A DNA stretch of 64,000 bases from assembly GCF_002095535.1 (NCBI RefSeq), contig NZ_MLJI01000001.1, forward strand, positions 1,601,832 through 1,665,831. The letters run 5' to 3'. Shown in pieces: positions 44,142-53,694 of the stretch. The position numbers were made by a program, and so were the translations under genes. How positions within the stretch are numbered: position 1 is the stretch's first letter; every line of letters begins with the position of its first letter. The notes below the pieces were generated by a model. The model worked only from the letters and a program-made list of their open reading frames with translations. It made no database searches and was not told where the DNA came from. Source of the DNA: Pantoea cypripedii (GTDB lineage Bacteria > Pseudomonadota > Gammaproteobacteria > Enterobacterales > Enterobacteriaceae).

Positions 44142-45677
44142 ATGAATTTGTTGAAATCGCTGGCAGCGGTCAGTTCAATGACCCTGTTTTCCCGCGTGCT
44201 GGGCTTTGCCCGCGATGCCATTGTGGCGCGGGTGTTTGGCGCCGGGATGGCGACTGACGCCTTCTTTGTTGCCTTTAAACTGCCTAATCTGCTGCGACGA
44301 ATTTTCGCCGAAGGGGCATTTTCTCAGGCGTTCGTGCCTATTCTGGCTGAATACAAAAGCAAGCAGGGCGATGAAGCCACACGCGTGTTTGTGGCTTATG
44401 TTTCCGGGTTATTAACGCTGGTGCTGGCGCTGGTCACGGTGCTGGGGATGGTTGCCGCGCCCTGGGTGATTGTGATTACCGCACCGGGCTTCGCCGATAC
44501 CGCGGACAAATTTGCCTTAACCAGTTCGCTGCTGCGCGTCACCTTTCCTTATATCCTGCTGATTTCGCTGGCGTCGCTGGCCGGGGCGATTCTCAATACC
44601 TGGAACCGTTTCTCCGTGCCTGCCTTTGCGCCAACATTGCTGAACATCAGCATGATTGGTTTTGCGCTCTTTGCCGCGCCGCACTTCCATCCGCCAGTGA
44701 TGGCGCTGGCGTGGGCTGTGGTGGTGGGCGGGGTGTTGCAGTTGTTCTATCAACTGCCGCATCTGAAGAAAATTGGCATGCTGGTGCTACCGCGCGTTAA
44801 CCTGCGTGATGCGGGCGTTTGGCGGGTGATGCGCCAGATGGGACCGGCGATTCTGGGCGTCTCAGTCAGCCAGATTTCATTGATTATCAACACCATCTTC
44901 GCCTCATTTCTGGTTTCCGGTTCGGTTTCCTGGATGTACTACGCCGATCGTCTGATGGAGTTTCCTTCCGGCGTGTTGGGCGTAGCGTTGGGGACTATTC
45001 TGCTGCCGTCACTGGCGAAAAGTTTTTCCAGCGGCAATCACGATGAATATTCCCGTCTGATGGATTGGGGCCTGCGTCTGTGTTGTCTGCTGGCGCTGCC
45101 CAGTGCCGTGGCGCTCGGTATCCTCTCAGGTCCGCTGACCATTGCGTTATTCCAGTACGGTAAATTCACCGCCTTTGACGCCGCCATGACGCAGCGCGCC
45201 CTGGTGGCCTATTCGGTCGGGCTGATGGGGCTGATTGTGGTCAAAGTGCTGGCACCGGGTTTCTATTCCCGTCAGGACATTAAAACGCCGGTGAAGATCG
45301 CCATTATTACGCTTGTCATGACGCAGCTGATGAACCTCGCGTTTATTGGTCCGCTGAAGCATGCGGGGCTGTCGCTGTCGATTGGCCTGGCAGCCTGTTT
45401 GAATGCGGCGCTGCTGTACTGGCAACTGCGTAAACAACAGATTTTTCAGCCGCAGCCGGGCTGGTTTAGCTTTTTATTGCGTCTGTTGATTGCCGTGCTG
45501 GCGATGGCTGCCGCGTTGCTGGGCTTGCTGTATGTGATGCCTGCCTGGGAAGAGGGGCATATGTGGTGGCGCTTGCTGCGTCTGGCGGGAGTCTGTGCCG
45601 TCGGTGGTGGGGCGTATTTTGTGATGCTGGGTGTATTGGGCTTCCGCCCGCGCGATTTTGCCCGCCGGACTCTGTAG
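44142..45677 (+). CDS. murJ: Lipid II flippase MurJ
   Basis: A 511-residue membrane protein of the MOP superfamily, identical in length to E. coli MurJ (MviN), with 14 membrane segments. The N-terminus is [35 protein letters not shown], cut here only for quoting as [32 protein letters not shown] and [20 protein letters not shown] are also seen. It moves lipid II across the inner membrane for peptidoglycan synthesis. The stop codon TAG lies inside the first unit of a palindromic repeat. An intrinsic terminator follows about 85 bases later. Confidence 0.95.
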   Translation: MNLLKSLAAVSSMTLFSRVLGFARDAIVARVFGAGMATDAFFVAFKLPNLLRRIFAEGAFSQAFVPILAEYKSKQGDEATRVFVAYVSGLLTLVLALVTVLGMVAAPWVIVITAPGFADTADKFALTSSLLRVTFPYILLISLASLAGAILNTWNRFSVPAFAPTLLNISMIGFALFAAPHFHPPVMALAWAVVVGGVLQLFYQLPHLKKIGMLVLPRVNLRDAGVWRVMRQMGPAILGVSVSQISLIINTIFASFLVSGSVSWMYYADRLMEFPSGVLGVALGTILLPSLAKSFSSGNHDEYSRLMDWGLRLCCLLALPSAVALGILSGPLTIALFQYGKFTAFDAAMTQRALVAYSVGLMGLIVVKVLAPGFYSRQDIKTPVKIAIITLVMTQLMNLAFIGPLKHAGLSLSIGLAACLNAALLYWQLRKQQIFQPQPGWFSFLLRLLIAVLAMAAALLGLLYVMPAWEEGHMWWRLLRLAGVCAVGGGAYFVMLGVLGFRPRDFARRTL

Positions 45678-45730
45678 CGGCGCGATTTATCGCGCGGGTT
45701 TTACGGACATTGCGCGATAAATCGCGCCGC
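45674..45730. repeat. Palindromic repeat pair after murJ
   Basis: GCGGCGCGATTTATCGCGC (45677-45695) and its exact inverse GCGCGATAAATCGCGCCGC (45712-45730) face each other across a 16-base loop. Each arm is itself nearly palindromic. The first unit starts at GTAG (45674), so it includes the murJ stop codon. A degraded pair lies after apeR. Confidence 0.8.
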
Positions 45731-45760
45731 CACGGGATCGTGCAGGGACACCGTGGCATA

Positions 45761-45800
45761 AAAAAAGCCGCCAGCGTAAATCTACGCGGCGGCTTTTTTT
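45761..45800. terminator. Bidirectional terminator between murJ and flgN
   Basis: AAAAAAGCCGCC-A-GCGTA and TACGC-GGCGGCTTTTTTT pair with one bulged A. A-rich and T-rich flanks on both sides let it end murJ (plus) and flgN (minus) transcripts. Confidence 0.9.
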
Positions 45801-45813
45801 CCGTCCCGAACGG

Positions 45814-46245
45814 TTACCCTTTGCGACTCAGCGTCGCCTGACCTTTGCCCAATCCGTCCGGACCGTAAAATGCCTGGGTCTGATGGGGTTTAAGTACCGT
45901 TAACGCCTCATCAGTAAAGCGAATTTGCTGCTGCAACAGCAAGCCATTGTGCGTATTGGCATCACGCAGGCGTTGCGTATGCTGCTGAATATTGTTCCAG
46001 CGGCGAGACATATCACTGTGACCACGATAAGGTGCCTGGGTGCCGCTACTCTGCTCGGTCGTCCGGCGCATTTCGTCCAGATAGTTCAACGTCGAGAGCA
46101 GCGCGCTCTTATCTTCGGTAATGCGCTGCAACAGGTTGCCGTTAATCAGACCGGCACCCAGCTGTTGCTGCTCCTCATTGATCACTTCGCTCAGTGAGGA
46201 GAGCACTTCCTGCATCTTATCTAAGGTGGTCAACAGATTGTTCAT
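45814..46245 (-). CDS. flgN: Flagellar export chaperone FlgN
   Basis: A 143-residue helical, Gln-rich chaperone for the hook-filament junction proteins FlgK and FlgL. The N-terminal helix (LLTTLDKMQEVLSSLSEVINEEQQQL) and the long middle helix (TQRLRDANTHNGLLLQQQI) fit the family, as do the length (E. coli 138) and position after flgM. It is cotranscribed in flgAMN, with five bases between flgM and flgN. Confidence 0.92.
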   Translation of the reverse strand: MNNLLTTLDKMQEVLSSLSEVINEEQQQLGAGLINGNLLQRITEDKSALLSTLNYLDEMRRTTEQSSGTQAPYRGHSDMSRRWNNIQQHTQRLRDANTHNGLLLQQQIRFTDEALTVLKPHQTQAFYGPDGLGKGQATLSRKG

Positions 46246-46250
46246 CGGGA

Positions 46251-46556
46251 TTAATTACCCTCTAAATACGCCTTGTTATCGGCGATCAGCGCGTCGGCGA
46301 TCTTGCCGGTATCCATTTTCAGATCGCCATTGCGAATGGCGGTTTTCAGCTGCTCAACGCGAGCGGTATTGATATCACTGCTGCCTGGCTGCATCAGTTG
46401 TGACTGGGCTGCACTCAGTTTCACCTGTGAACCGCTCTCGCTGGTGCTGGTGGTCGTTGCCGTGCTGCTCTGACGCACTTTGCTGCTGTTGTCATTGCTG
46501 TCACGGGTCTGAACAGTGCTAACCGGTTGTAATGGCTGGGTTCTGTCGATGCTCAT
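46251..46556 (-). CDS. flgM: Anti-sigma-28 factor FlgM
   Basis: A 101-residue anti-sigma factor that holds FliA until the hook is complete and is then exported through the flagellum. The N-terminal half is unstructured and Ser/Thr-rich. The FliA-binding C-terminal half has [11 protein letters not shown] and [28 protein letters not shown] sigma-28 promoter lies about 75 bases upstream in addition to readthrough from flgA, so FlgM is made both early and late. Confidence 0.94.
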   Translation of the reverse strand: MSIDRTQPLQPVSTVQTRDSNDNSSKVRQSSTATTTSTSESGSQVKLSAAQSQLMQPGSSDINTARVEQLKTAIRNGDLKMDTGKIADALIADNKAYLEGN

Positions 46557-46629
46557 GGTCTTGCTCCTGTAAAGTCAGTCGGGGATAAGCCAACTGAGTC
46601 AGCATAGGGTAATTTCATTGTTGATTTCA

Positions 46630-46656
46630 CTATCGGCAGAAAAACAGGGTTCTTTA
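46630..46656 (-). promoter_or_regulatory. Sigma-28 (FliA) promoter of flgM
   Basis: On the minus strand TAAA, 15 bases (46638-46652) and GCCGATAG (46637-46630) fit the FliA consensus TAAA-N15-GCCGATAA with one mismatch. It overlaps the last codons of flgA. Confidence 0.85.
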
Positions 46657-46661
46657 GCGCT

Positions 46662-47324
46662 TTATAGCGATATAAGAATATTCCCATCCTCGCCAACCCG
46701 ACCGCTGACGACCTGACCATTTCCCATGCGTACCCGCACCATCTGCGCAGTGGTCGCATTATTCAGTGCACGACCCTCACTGCTGGCATCAAAACCATTA
46801 CCGCTGGCAACCACCAGCACATTTTGCCCGGCTTTCACCCGCCACGGCAGGCGCACCATGGTGGCGGTGACCGGCTGACCTGGCGTGATGTCACGCATCA
46901 CAATGGCATCACTGACGCTCTCCGCACTGAACAGGGTGCGTGCCGGCAGGGAATCGAGCCGTCCGGATTGCAGACGGAAATCACTGGCACTGACGCTGGT
47001 ACCCCGCATCAACTGATGATTTGCCACCAGATATTGCCCGGTAACCTGCACCTGAACCTGTAAATAGCGCCGGTTCTGTCCGCAATTGGTGGCGATGCTC
47101 ATATTACCCCACTGACGGCTATTGCCGGGTAACAGAAACTGCGGCGCATCACAGGCTGGCCACTGCTCTTTTGGCGTGCGAATCACCACATTGATGCCTG
47201 CCGCGTGCTGCGGATCGCGCGCCTTGAAGAATTGCGTCAATTGCGCATCAAGCTGCGCGGCATGACCAGGCAATGCCAGCACCAGTAAAAGTGAGGACAG
47301 TAAGGTTGGAAATCTGCGCATCAC
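46662..47324 (-). CDS. flgA: Flagellar P-ring assembly chaperone FlgA
   Basis: A 220-residue periplasmic chaperone for P-ring protein FlgI. It has a signal peptide (hydrophobic [16 protein letters not shown], cleaved near residue 22) and a SAF-type C-terminal domain with [33 protein letters not shown] and [11 protein letters not shown] (parts of the family signature). Length equals E. coli FlgA (219). It diverges from flgB across the FlhDC site and leads the flgAMN operon. Confidence 0.93.
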   Translation of the reverse strand: MMRRFPTLLSSLLLVLALPGHAAQLDAQLTQFFKARDPQHAAGINVVIRTPKEQWPACDAPQFLLPGNSRQWGNMSIATNCGQNRRYLQVQVQVTGQYLVANHQLMRGTSVSASDFRLQSGRLDSLPARTLFSAESVSDAIVMRDITPGQPVTATMVRLPWRVKAGQNVLVVASGNGFDASSEGRALNNATTAQMVRVRMGNGQVVSGRVGEDGNILISL

Positions 47325-47375
47325 ACGCCTCCTGACTGAAGATGGCCCTGAGTCTACTCCTCGCGCGAAAAATTC

Positions 47376-47417
47376 AATGTCAAAAATAGCCCGTGTTTTT
47401 GGCGCTATTCAGACGAT
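47376..47417. promoter_or_regulatory. FlhD4C2 binding site between flgA and flgB
   Basis: AATGTCAAAAATAGCC (47376-47391) and, inverted, ATCGTCTGAATAGCG (47402-47416 read on the minus strand) match the two halves of the FlhDC box around an ~11-base spacer. It would activate both the flgAMN and flgB operons. Confidence 0.82.
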
Positions 47418-47475
47418 AGCCCTTGCTTTTACCCAATTAAGCTGTCAGCTCGAAATTCTCATTCGCGGAGGAAGC

Positions 47476-47889
47476 ATGCTCGACAAACTCGATGCCGCGC
47501 TGCGATTTGGTACAGAAGCCCTCAACCTGCGGGCGGAGCGTCAGGAAATCCTGGCATCCAACATTGCCAACGCCGATACCCCAGGCTACCAGGCCCGGGA
47601 TATCGACTTTGCCAGCCAGCTCAGCAAGGTGATGGAAAATGGTCGCGCTGATGGCAGCAGTCTGGCGCTGAATGTGACATCGGCACGTCACATTGAAGCC
47701 CAGAGCAACGCACAGCCATCAATGGACCTGCTGTACCGCATTCCCGATCAGCCTGCCGCGGATGGCAACACCGTGGATATGGACCGGGAGCGTACGCAGT
47801 TCGCCGATAACAGCCTGAAATATCAAACCGATCTCACCCTCATCAGTAGCCAAATTAAAGGCATGATGAGCGTTCTGCAGGGGCAATAA
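47476..47889 (+). CDS. flgB: Flagellar basal-body rod protein FlgB
   Basis: A 137-residue proximal rod protein (E. coli 138). It has the flagellar N-terminal motif [24 protein letters not shown] and a C-terminal helix ([17 protein letters not shown]) for helical packing. It has no cleaved signal and is exported by the flagellar type III apparatus. ATG 47476 with GGAGGAAGC upstream is the family start; the frame extends to 47377 across the promoter without meaning. First gene of flgBCDEFGHIJ. Confidence 0.95.
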   Translation: MLDKLDAALRFGTEALNLRAERQEILASNIANADTPGYQARDIDFASQLSKVMENGRADGSSLALNVTSARHIEAQSNAQPSMDLLYRIPDQPAADGNTVDMDRERTQFADNSLKYQTDLTLISSQIKGMMSVLQGQ

Positions 47890-47891
47890 GT

Positions 47892-48296
47892 ATGGCATTG
47901 CTAAATATTTTTGATATCGCCGGGTCGGCTATGACGGCGCAATCGCAGCGCCTGAACGTCAGCGCCAGTAACCTGGCCAACGCCGACAGCGTCACCGGGC
48001 CGGATGGTCAGCCCTATGTGGCGAAACAGGTGATATTCCAGACGGATGCCGCTCCGGGTATGGCTACCGGTGGCGTGAAAGTGGCCGGCGTGGTGAACGA
48101 TCCTTCCCCGGCGAAATTGGTGTACGACCCGGGCAATCCGATGGCCGACCAGAAAGGTTACGTCAAGATGCCCAATGTGGACGTGGTGGCCGAGACCGTG
48201 AACACCATGTCAGCTTCACGTAGCTATCAGGCCAACGTTGAGGTTCTGAACACCGTGAAATCAATGATGATGAAAACGCTGACTATGGGTCAGTAA
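47892..48296 (+). CDS. flgC: Flagellar basal-body rod protein FlgC
   Basis: A 134-residue proximal rod protein, the same length as E. coli FlgC. It has the signature [20 protein letters not shown] and the C-terminal [31 protein letters not shown]. It is exported by the flagellar type III system and packs next to FlgB. It starts two bases after the flgB stop, so translation is coupled. Confidence 0.96.
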   Translation: MALLNIFDIAGSAMTAQSQRLNVSASNLANADSVTGPDGQPYVAKQVIFQTDAAPGMATGGVKVAGVVNDPSPAKLVYDPGNPMADQKGYVKMPNVDVVAETVNTMSASRSYQANVEVLNTVKSMMMKTLTMGQ

Positions 48297-48308
48297 CGGA
48301 GAAACACA

Positions 48309-48980
48309 ATGGGTATCGCGGTAGGCGTTAACGAAAATCTGGACCCCACAGTCCTCAGCTCCTCCAGTAGCAGCACCGGTAACAGTGCGCAGGATTTACA
48401 GAACCAGTTTCTGACCATGCTGGTGACGCAGTTACAGAACCAGGACCCGACCAACCCGATGGATAACAGCCAGCTCACCACACAGCTGGCACAGATCAAC
48501 ACCCTGAGCGGCATTGAAAAACTCAATACCACACTGGGTTCCATCTCCGGGCAGATCAGCACCAGTCAGAGCCTGCAAAGCTCCACGCTGATTGGTCATG
48601 GCGTGATGGTGGATGGCAGCCAGATCCTGGTGGGCAGCGGGACAACCACGCCGTTTGGTGTGTCACTGACCACGGCTTCAACCGCCACCACCGCCACCAT
48701 TAAAGATTCAAGTGGTGCCACGGTACGTACCATTGACCTGGGTGCGCTGTCTTCCGGCGTTCACACCTTCTCATGGGATGGCACCTTGACCGATGGCTCT
48801 ACGGCACCGGACGGCAAATATACCGTTTCCATTGCCGCTAGCAATGGCAGCACCCAACTGGTGGCTCAGCCGCTGAATTACGCCTACGTCAGTGGCGTCA
48901 GCACAACGGATGACACCGCAACACTGGACCTCGGCACCATGGGGACCGCGACCCTTGATGATGTTCGTCAGATCCTCTGA
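48309..48980 (+). CDS. flgD: Flagellar hook assembly protein FlgD
   Basis: A 223-residue hook-cap protein. The N-terminal part carries the family stretch LQNQFLTMLVTQLQNQDPTNPMDNSQ; a Tudor/Fn3-like C-terminal region follows with FSWDGTLTDGSTAPDGKYT. It caps the growing hook and is lost when the hook is finished. GGAGAAAC precedes the ATG. Length is close to the enterobacterial 231. Confidence 0.95.
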   Translation: MGIAVGVNENLDPTVLSSSSSSTGNSAQDLQNQFLTMLVTQLQNQDPTNPMDNSQLTTQLAQINTLSGIEKLNTTLGSISGQISTSQSLQSSTLIGHGVMVDGSQILVGSGTTTPFGVSLTTASTATTATIKDSSGATVRTIDLGALSSGVHTFSWDGTLTDGSTAPDGKYTVSIAASNGSTQLVAQPLNYAYVSGVSTTDDTATLDLGTMGTATLDDVRQIL

Positions 48981-49006
48981 TAAACCTGTAACCAGGAGCA
49001 ATTAAT

Positions 49007-50227
49007 ATGTCTTTTTCCCAAGCGGTGAGCGGCCTGGGTGCTGCTTCCAGTAACCTTGACGTGATTGGTAACAACATCGCCAACTCTGCCACAGCGGGCT
49101 TTAAATCCAGTACCATCGCCTTTGCCGACATGTTTGCCGGTTCTAACGTGGGCCTGGGTACCAAGGTGGCGGCGGTGATCCAGAACTTCAACGACGGTAC
49201 CACCACCACCACCAGCCGTGGTCTGGATGTGGCGCTGAGCGGCAACGGTTTCTTCCGTATGACCGACAGCAGCGGTGCGGTGTACTACTCACGCAACGGT
49301 CAGTTCACCCTGGATGAAAACCGTAATCTGGTGAATACCCAGGGCCTGTTCGTGACTGGCTATCCGGCGAGCGGTTCACCGGCAACGATTCAGACCGGTG
49401 CTAACCCGGTGGCGCTGAGCATTCCTACCACGCAGATGTCAGCAAAAGCCACCACCACCGCAACGCAGGTGGCGAACCTTAACTCCACCAGCACCACGCC
49501 GACCGTCACCACTTTTGACGCGTCCAACGTCGACAGCTACAACGCCAAAAGCACCATGACGGTATACGACTCGCAGGGTAACGATCACACCCTCGATATG
49601 TACTACGTCAAAACCGGTGATAATGCCTGGACCGTGCACGCAATTGACTCCACCACTGGCACTTCAGCGGGTGATTTTGATCTGACCTTTGATACCAGCG
49701 GTAACCTCACCAGCGTGGGTGGCGTAACCGGTGCGACCACGGTGGCACTGAGCATTAATGGCTCCAACGGTGCTGCGGCCGCGCAGAGCATCACCCTGAG
49801 CATGCAGGGCAGCCTGCAGCAGAACACCGGCACCACCACCTTCGGCAACCCGACTCAGGATGGCTATGCGCCGGGCGACCTGACCACCTACACCATCAAC
49901 GACGACGGCACCATCACCGGGACTTACTCGAACCAGCAAACTCAGCTGCTGGGACAGATTGTGTTATCCAGCTTTTCCAACCCGGAAGGTTTGCAGTCAG
50001 AAGGTGACAACGTCTGGAGCGCCACCAGCTCTTCAGGTCAGGCTGCGAATGGTACCGCCGGTACCGGTACTTTTGGTTCGCTGACTGCGGGCGCGCTGGA
50101 AGCCTCTAACGTGGATCTGAGTAAAGAACTGGTAAATATGATCGTCGCACAGCGTAACTATCAGGCGAACGCGCAGACCATCAAAACCCAGGACCAGATC
50201 CTCAACACCCTGGTCAACTTACGTTAA
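49007..50227 (+). CDS. flgE: Flagellar hook protein FlgE
   Basis: A 406-residue hook protein (E. coli 402). Conserved ends are SQAVSGLGAASSNLDVIGNNIANSATAGFKS and ELVNMIVAQRNYQANAQTIKTQDQILNTLV (parts). The middle (about 140-330) is Thr/Ser/Asn-rich and variable, as usual for the exposed hook domain. It is exported by the flagellar type III system. AGGAGC lies eight bases upstream of the ATG. Confidence 0.95.
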   Translation: MSFSQAVSGLGAASSNLDVIGNNIANSATAGFKSSTIAFADMFAGSNVGLGTKVAAVIQNFNDGTTTTTSRGLDVALSGNGFFRMTDSSGAVYYSRNGQFTLDENRNLVNTQGLFVTGYPASGSPATIQTGANPVALSIPTTQMSAKATTTATQVANLNSTSTTPTVTTFDASNVDSYNAKSTMTVYDSQGNDHTLDMYYVKTGDNAWTVHAIDSTTGTSAGDFDLTFDTSGNLTSVGGVTGATTVALSINGSNGAAAAQSITLSMQGSLQQNTGTTTFGNPTQDGYAPGDLTTYTINDDGTITGTYSNQQTQLLGQIVLSSFSNPEGLQSEGDNVWSATSSSGQAANGTAGTGTFGSLTAGALEASNVDLSKELVNMIVAQRNYQANAQTIKTQDQILNTLVNLR

Positions 50228-50247
50228 TTCACTAACGGGATTGCATT

Positions 50248-51006
50248 ATGGATCACGCGATATATACCGCGATGGGAGCCGCCAGCCAGACGCTGGAGCA
50301 GCAGTCCGTCACGGCCAGCAACCTCGCCAACGCCTCCACCCCGGGTTTTCGTGCCCAGCTGGAAGCCTACCGCGCGGTGCCGGTCAATGGCTGGTCGCTG
50401 CCGACGCGTACCCTGGTGACGGCCTCTACACCGGGTGCCGATATGACTGCAGGGGCGATGGACAATACCGGTCGCGCGCTCGACGTGGCGGTGCAGCAGG
50501 ACGGCTGGCTGGCGGTACGCACCGCCGACGGCAGCGAAGCCTATACCCGCAACGGCAACATTCAAATCAGTTCCACTGGCATCCTGACAATCCAGGGCAA
50601 TCCCGTGATGGGCGATGGCGGGCCGATTGCGGTCCCGCAGGGCGCAGAGCTGACTATCGCAACGGATGGCACCATCACCTCGCGTAACCCAGGTGATGCT
50701 CCCAATGCGACGGTACAGATTGGTCGCCTGAAGCTGGTCACCGCCACCGGCCAGGAGCTGCAACGCAGTGACGACGGCATGTTCCGTCCCACGGCACAAA
50801 CCCAGGCAACACGCGGGGCGGCACTGGCAGAAGACACCACGGTGCAGGTATCACCCGGGGTTCTTGAGGGCAGTAACGTTAAACCCGTGGAAACCATGGT
50901 CGATATGATCGCCAACGCCCGGCGTTTTGAGATGCAGATGAAGGTCATCTCCAACGTCGATGAAAACGAACAAAAAGCCAACCAGCTGCTCAACATGAGC
51001 AGTTAA
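50248..51006 (+). CDS. flgF: Flagellar basal-body rod protein FlgF
   Basis: A 252-residue proximal rod protein (E. coli 251). It starts [19 protein letters not shown] and carries [41 protein letters not shown] and a C-terminal [21 protein letters not shown]. It is exported by the flagellar type III system without a cleaved signal. It lies 20 bases after flgE and 16 before flgG. Confidence 0.95.
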   Translation: MDHAIYTAMGAASQTLEQQSVTASNLANASTPGFRAQLEAYRAVPVNGWSLPTRTLVTASTPGADMTAGAMDNTGRALDVAVQQDGWLAVRTADGSEAYTRNGNIQISSTGILTIQGNPVMGDGGPIAVPQGAELTIATDGTITSRNPGDAPNATVQIGRLKLVTATGQELQRSDDGMFRPTAQTQATRGAALAEDTTVQVSPGVLEGSNVKPVETMVDMIANARRFEMQMKVISNVDENEQKANQLLNMSS

Positions 51007-51022
51007 GGCCGAGGATAAAACA

Positions 51023-51805
51023 ATGATTCGTTCTTTATGGATTGCGAAAACCGGCCTTGACGCCCAGCAAACCAACATGGACGTCATCGCCAACAACCTG
51101 GCGAACGTCAGCACCAACGGCTTTAAGCGTTCGCGTGCGGTATTTGAAGACCTGATGTATCAGACCGTACGTCAGCCAGGTACGCAGTCATCCGAACAAA
51201 CCACCTTACCGTCGGGCATGCAGATCGGTACCGGTGTGCGTCCGGTGACCACTGAGCGTCTGCATACCCAGGGCAACCTGTCGCAGACCAGCAACTCAAA
51301 AGACCTGGCAATCAATGGTCAGGGCTACTTTGAAGTGCAGATGCCGGACGGCACCTCGGCTTACACCCGTGATGGTTCATTCCAGGTGGATCAGAACGGT
51401 CAGCTGGTGACCAACGCCGGTTATCCGGTACAGCCGGGCATCACCATTCCGGCTAACGCCACCGCCATTACGGTTTCACGCGATGGCGTGGTGGATGTGA
51501 CGGTGCAGGGGCAGACCAACCCGACACAGGTAGGCCAGTTGACGCTCAGCACCTTTATGAACGATGCCGGTCTCGACAGCCTGGGTGAAAACCTCTACCA
51601 GGAAACACAGGCGTCAGGCGCGCCGACCCAAAGTACGCCGGGTCAGAACGGTGCCGGTCTGCTGTATCAGGGCTATGTGGAAACCTCAAACGTTAACGTG
51701 GCGGAAGAACTGGTGTCGATGATTCAGACGCAGCGTGCTTATGAGATCAACAGCAAAGCGGTCAGCACCTCCGATCAGATGCTGCAGAAGTTAACCCAGT
51801 TATAA
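51023..51805 (+). CDS. flgG: Flagellar distal rod protein FlgG
   Basis: A 260-residue distal rod protein, the same length as E. coli FlgG. It begins [20 protein letters not shown] with [23 protein letters not shown] and ends with [28 protein letters not shown]. Exported by the flagellar type III system; forms the part of the rod that passes the P and L rings. A small inverted repeat (GGCCAG at 51820, CTGGCC at 51831) lies before flgH. Confidence 0.96.
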   Translation: MIRSLWIAKTGLDAQQTNMDVIANNLANVSTNGFKRSRAVFEDLMYQTVRQPGTQSSEQTTLPSGMQIGTGVRPVTTERLHTQGNLSQTSNSKDLAINGQGYFEVQMPDGTSAYTRDGSFQVDQNGQLVTNAGYPVQPGITIPANATAITVSRDGVVDVTVQGQTNPTQVGQLTLSTFMNDAGLDSLGENLYQETQASGAPTQSTPGQNGAGLLYQGYVETSNVNVAEELVSMIQTQRAYEINSKAVSTSDQMLQKLTQL

Positions 51806-51867
51806 ATCTGGTGTCTTTGGGCCAGCCTGGCTGGCCTGATTAAGAACATGAATAAGGTCAGAACCCC

Positions 51868-52578
51868 GTGGCGAAGCAAGTGATTCTCAAGCCTGGTCAT
51901 TGGTTGGTAGCGTTATCGCTGCTGACATTAAACGGTTGTGCGCTGGTCCCACGCACACCACTGGTACAAGGCTCGACAACGGCAGAGCCAACGCCTTCTG
52001 CGCCGCCAGTGGTCAATGGTTCGATTTTCCAGGGTGTTGCGCCGCTTAACTATGGTTATCAGCCACTGTTTGAAGATCGCCGCCCACGTAATATTGGCGA
52101 CACCCTGACGATTACCTTGCAGGAAAACGTCAGCGCCAGCAAAAGCTCTTCGGCGAATGCCAGCCGCGATGGCAGTGGCAGCTTTGGCCTGACCACGGTA
52201 CCTACCGGGTTGAATGGTCTGGTCGGCGCGAGCGGCGAGAAAGTCGGTCTCGACGGCGAAGGCAAAAACGACTTTACCGGCAAAGGGGGCGCAACCGCCA
52301 ACAACACCTTTACCGGCACCATCACCGTCACCGTTAATCAGGTATTGTCGAACGGCAACCTGCGTGTGGTGGGTGAGAAGCAGATCGAAATTAATCAGGG
52401 AACCGAATTTATTCGTTTCTCCGGTGTGGTTAACCCCCGCACCATCAGCGCCAGCAACGCGGTGCTGTCAACCGCTGTGGCCGATGCACGTATTGAGTAC
52501 GTCGGTAATGGTTATATCAATGAGGCGCAGACCATGGGTTGGTTCCAGCGCTTCTTCCTGAACATCTCGCCGATGTAA
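51868..52578 (+). CDS. flgH: Flagellar L-ring lipoprotein FlgH
   Basis: A 236-residue outer-membrane lipoprotein that forms the L ring. Lipobox LTLNGC (Cys24) is followed by [25 protein letters not shown] and the strongly conserved [34 protein letters not shown] and [21 protein letters not shown]. The start is GTG 51868; the region upstream carries AAGGTC. It is exported by Sec and the Lol system, unlike the rod proteins beside it. Length is close to E. coli (232). Confidence 0.94.
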   Translation: MAKQVILKPGHWLVALSLLTLNGCALVPRTPLVQGSTTAEPTPSAPPVVNGSIFQGVAPLNYGYQPLFEDRRPRNIGDTLTITLQENVSASKSSSANASRDGSGSFGLTTVPTGLNGLVGASGEKVGLDGEGKNDFTGKGGATANNTFTGTITVTVNQVLSNGNLRVVGEKQIEINQGTEFIRFSGVVNPRTISASNAVLSTAVADARIEYVGNGYINEAQTMGWFQRFFLNISPM

Positions 52579-52587
52579 GAGGTTACG

Positions 52588-53694
52588 ATGAAAATGAACA
52601 CTCTGCTGCGTCTGGGCCTGGGCATGCTGCTCGGTTTCAGCCTTATTGCGCATGCTGACCGCATCCGCGATCTGACCACCGTGCAGGGCGTGCGCGACAA
52701 CCAGCTGATTGGCTATGGCTTAGTGGTGGGACTGGACGGTACCGGTGACCAGACCACGCAAACGCCGTTTACCACGCAAACCGTCAGCAACATGCTGTCA
52801 CAGCTGGGGATCACCGTACCGACCGGCACCAATATGCAGCTGAAAAATGTCGCGGCGGTGATGGTCACCTCGTCACTGCCTGCCTTCGCGCGCCAGGGAC
52901 AAACCATTGATGTGGTGGTGTCGTCACTGGGTAACGCCAAAAGCCTGCGCGGCGGTACGCTGCTGATGACGCCGATGAAAGGCGTTGATAACCAGGTGTA
53001 TGCGCTGGCGCAGGGTAACATTCTGGTGGGCGGTGCCGGTGCGGCGGCTGGCGGCAGCAGCGTGCAGGTCAACCAGCTTAATGGTGGCCGCATTACCGGT
53101 GGGGCCACGGTGGAGCGTGAACTGCAAAGCAATTTTGGCAGCCAGAGCACCATCAACCTGCAACTCAACAACGAAGATTTCACCATGGCACAGCGCATCT
53201 CGGATGCCATCAACCGGGGTGGCTACGGCTACGCTCAGGCGCTGGATGCCCGTACCGTGCAGATTCGGGTGTCGCCGAACAACAGTTCTCAAGTCCGTCT
53301 GCTGGCCGATATCCAGAACCTTGACGTTTCCGTCCCGCTGGAAGATGCCAAAGTGATCATCAACTCACGTACCGGTTCGGTTGTGATGAACCGCGAAGTT
53401 ACGCTGAGCACCTGTGCGGTGGCGCAGGGCAATCTGTCAGTGACGGTCAATCAGCAGCAGAACGTCAGCCAGCCGAATACGCCGCTGGCCGGTGGGCAGA
53501 CGGTAGCCACCACCCAGACGCAGATCGATATGCGCCAGAGTGGCGGGGCACTGCAACACGTCAACGCCAGCGCCAACCTCAACAGCGTGGTGCGTGCGCT
53601 TAACGCGCTGGGTGCGACACCGATTGATCTGATGTCGATTCTGCAATCCATGCAGAGTGCGGGCTGCCTGCGCGCCAAACTGGAAATTATCTGA
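52588..53694 (+). CDS. flgI: Flagellar P-ring protein FlgI
   Basis: A 368-residue periplasmic P-ring protein (E. coli 365). It has a signal peptide ([15 protein letters not shown], cleaved near residue 23) and the start [33 protein letters not shown] (in parts). Two Cys residues near the C-terminus (STCAVAQ and SAGCLRAK) can form the internal disulfide known from E. coli. AGAGG precedes the ATG. It is a Sec-exported partner of FlgA and shares its stop base with flgJ. Confidence 0.95.
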   Translation: MKMNTLLRLGLGMLLGFSLIAHADRIRDLTTVQGVRDNQLIGYGLVVGLDGTGDQTTQTPFTTQTVSNMLSQLGITVPTGTNMQLKNVAAVMVTSSLPAFARQGQTIDVVVSSLGNAKSLRGGTLLMTPMKGVDNQVYALAQGNILVGGAGAAAGGSSVQVNQLNGGRITGGATVERELQSNFGSQSTINLQLNNEDFTMAQRISDAINRGGYGYAQALDARTVQIRVSPNNSSQVRLLADIQNLDVSVPLEDAKVIINSRTGSVVMNREVTLSTCAVAQGNLSVTVNQQQNVSQPNTPLAGGQTVATTQTQIDMRQSGGALQHVNASANLNSVVRALNALGATPIDLMSILQSMQSAGCLRAKLEII

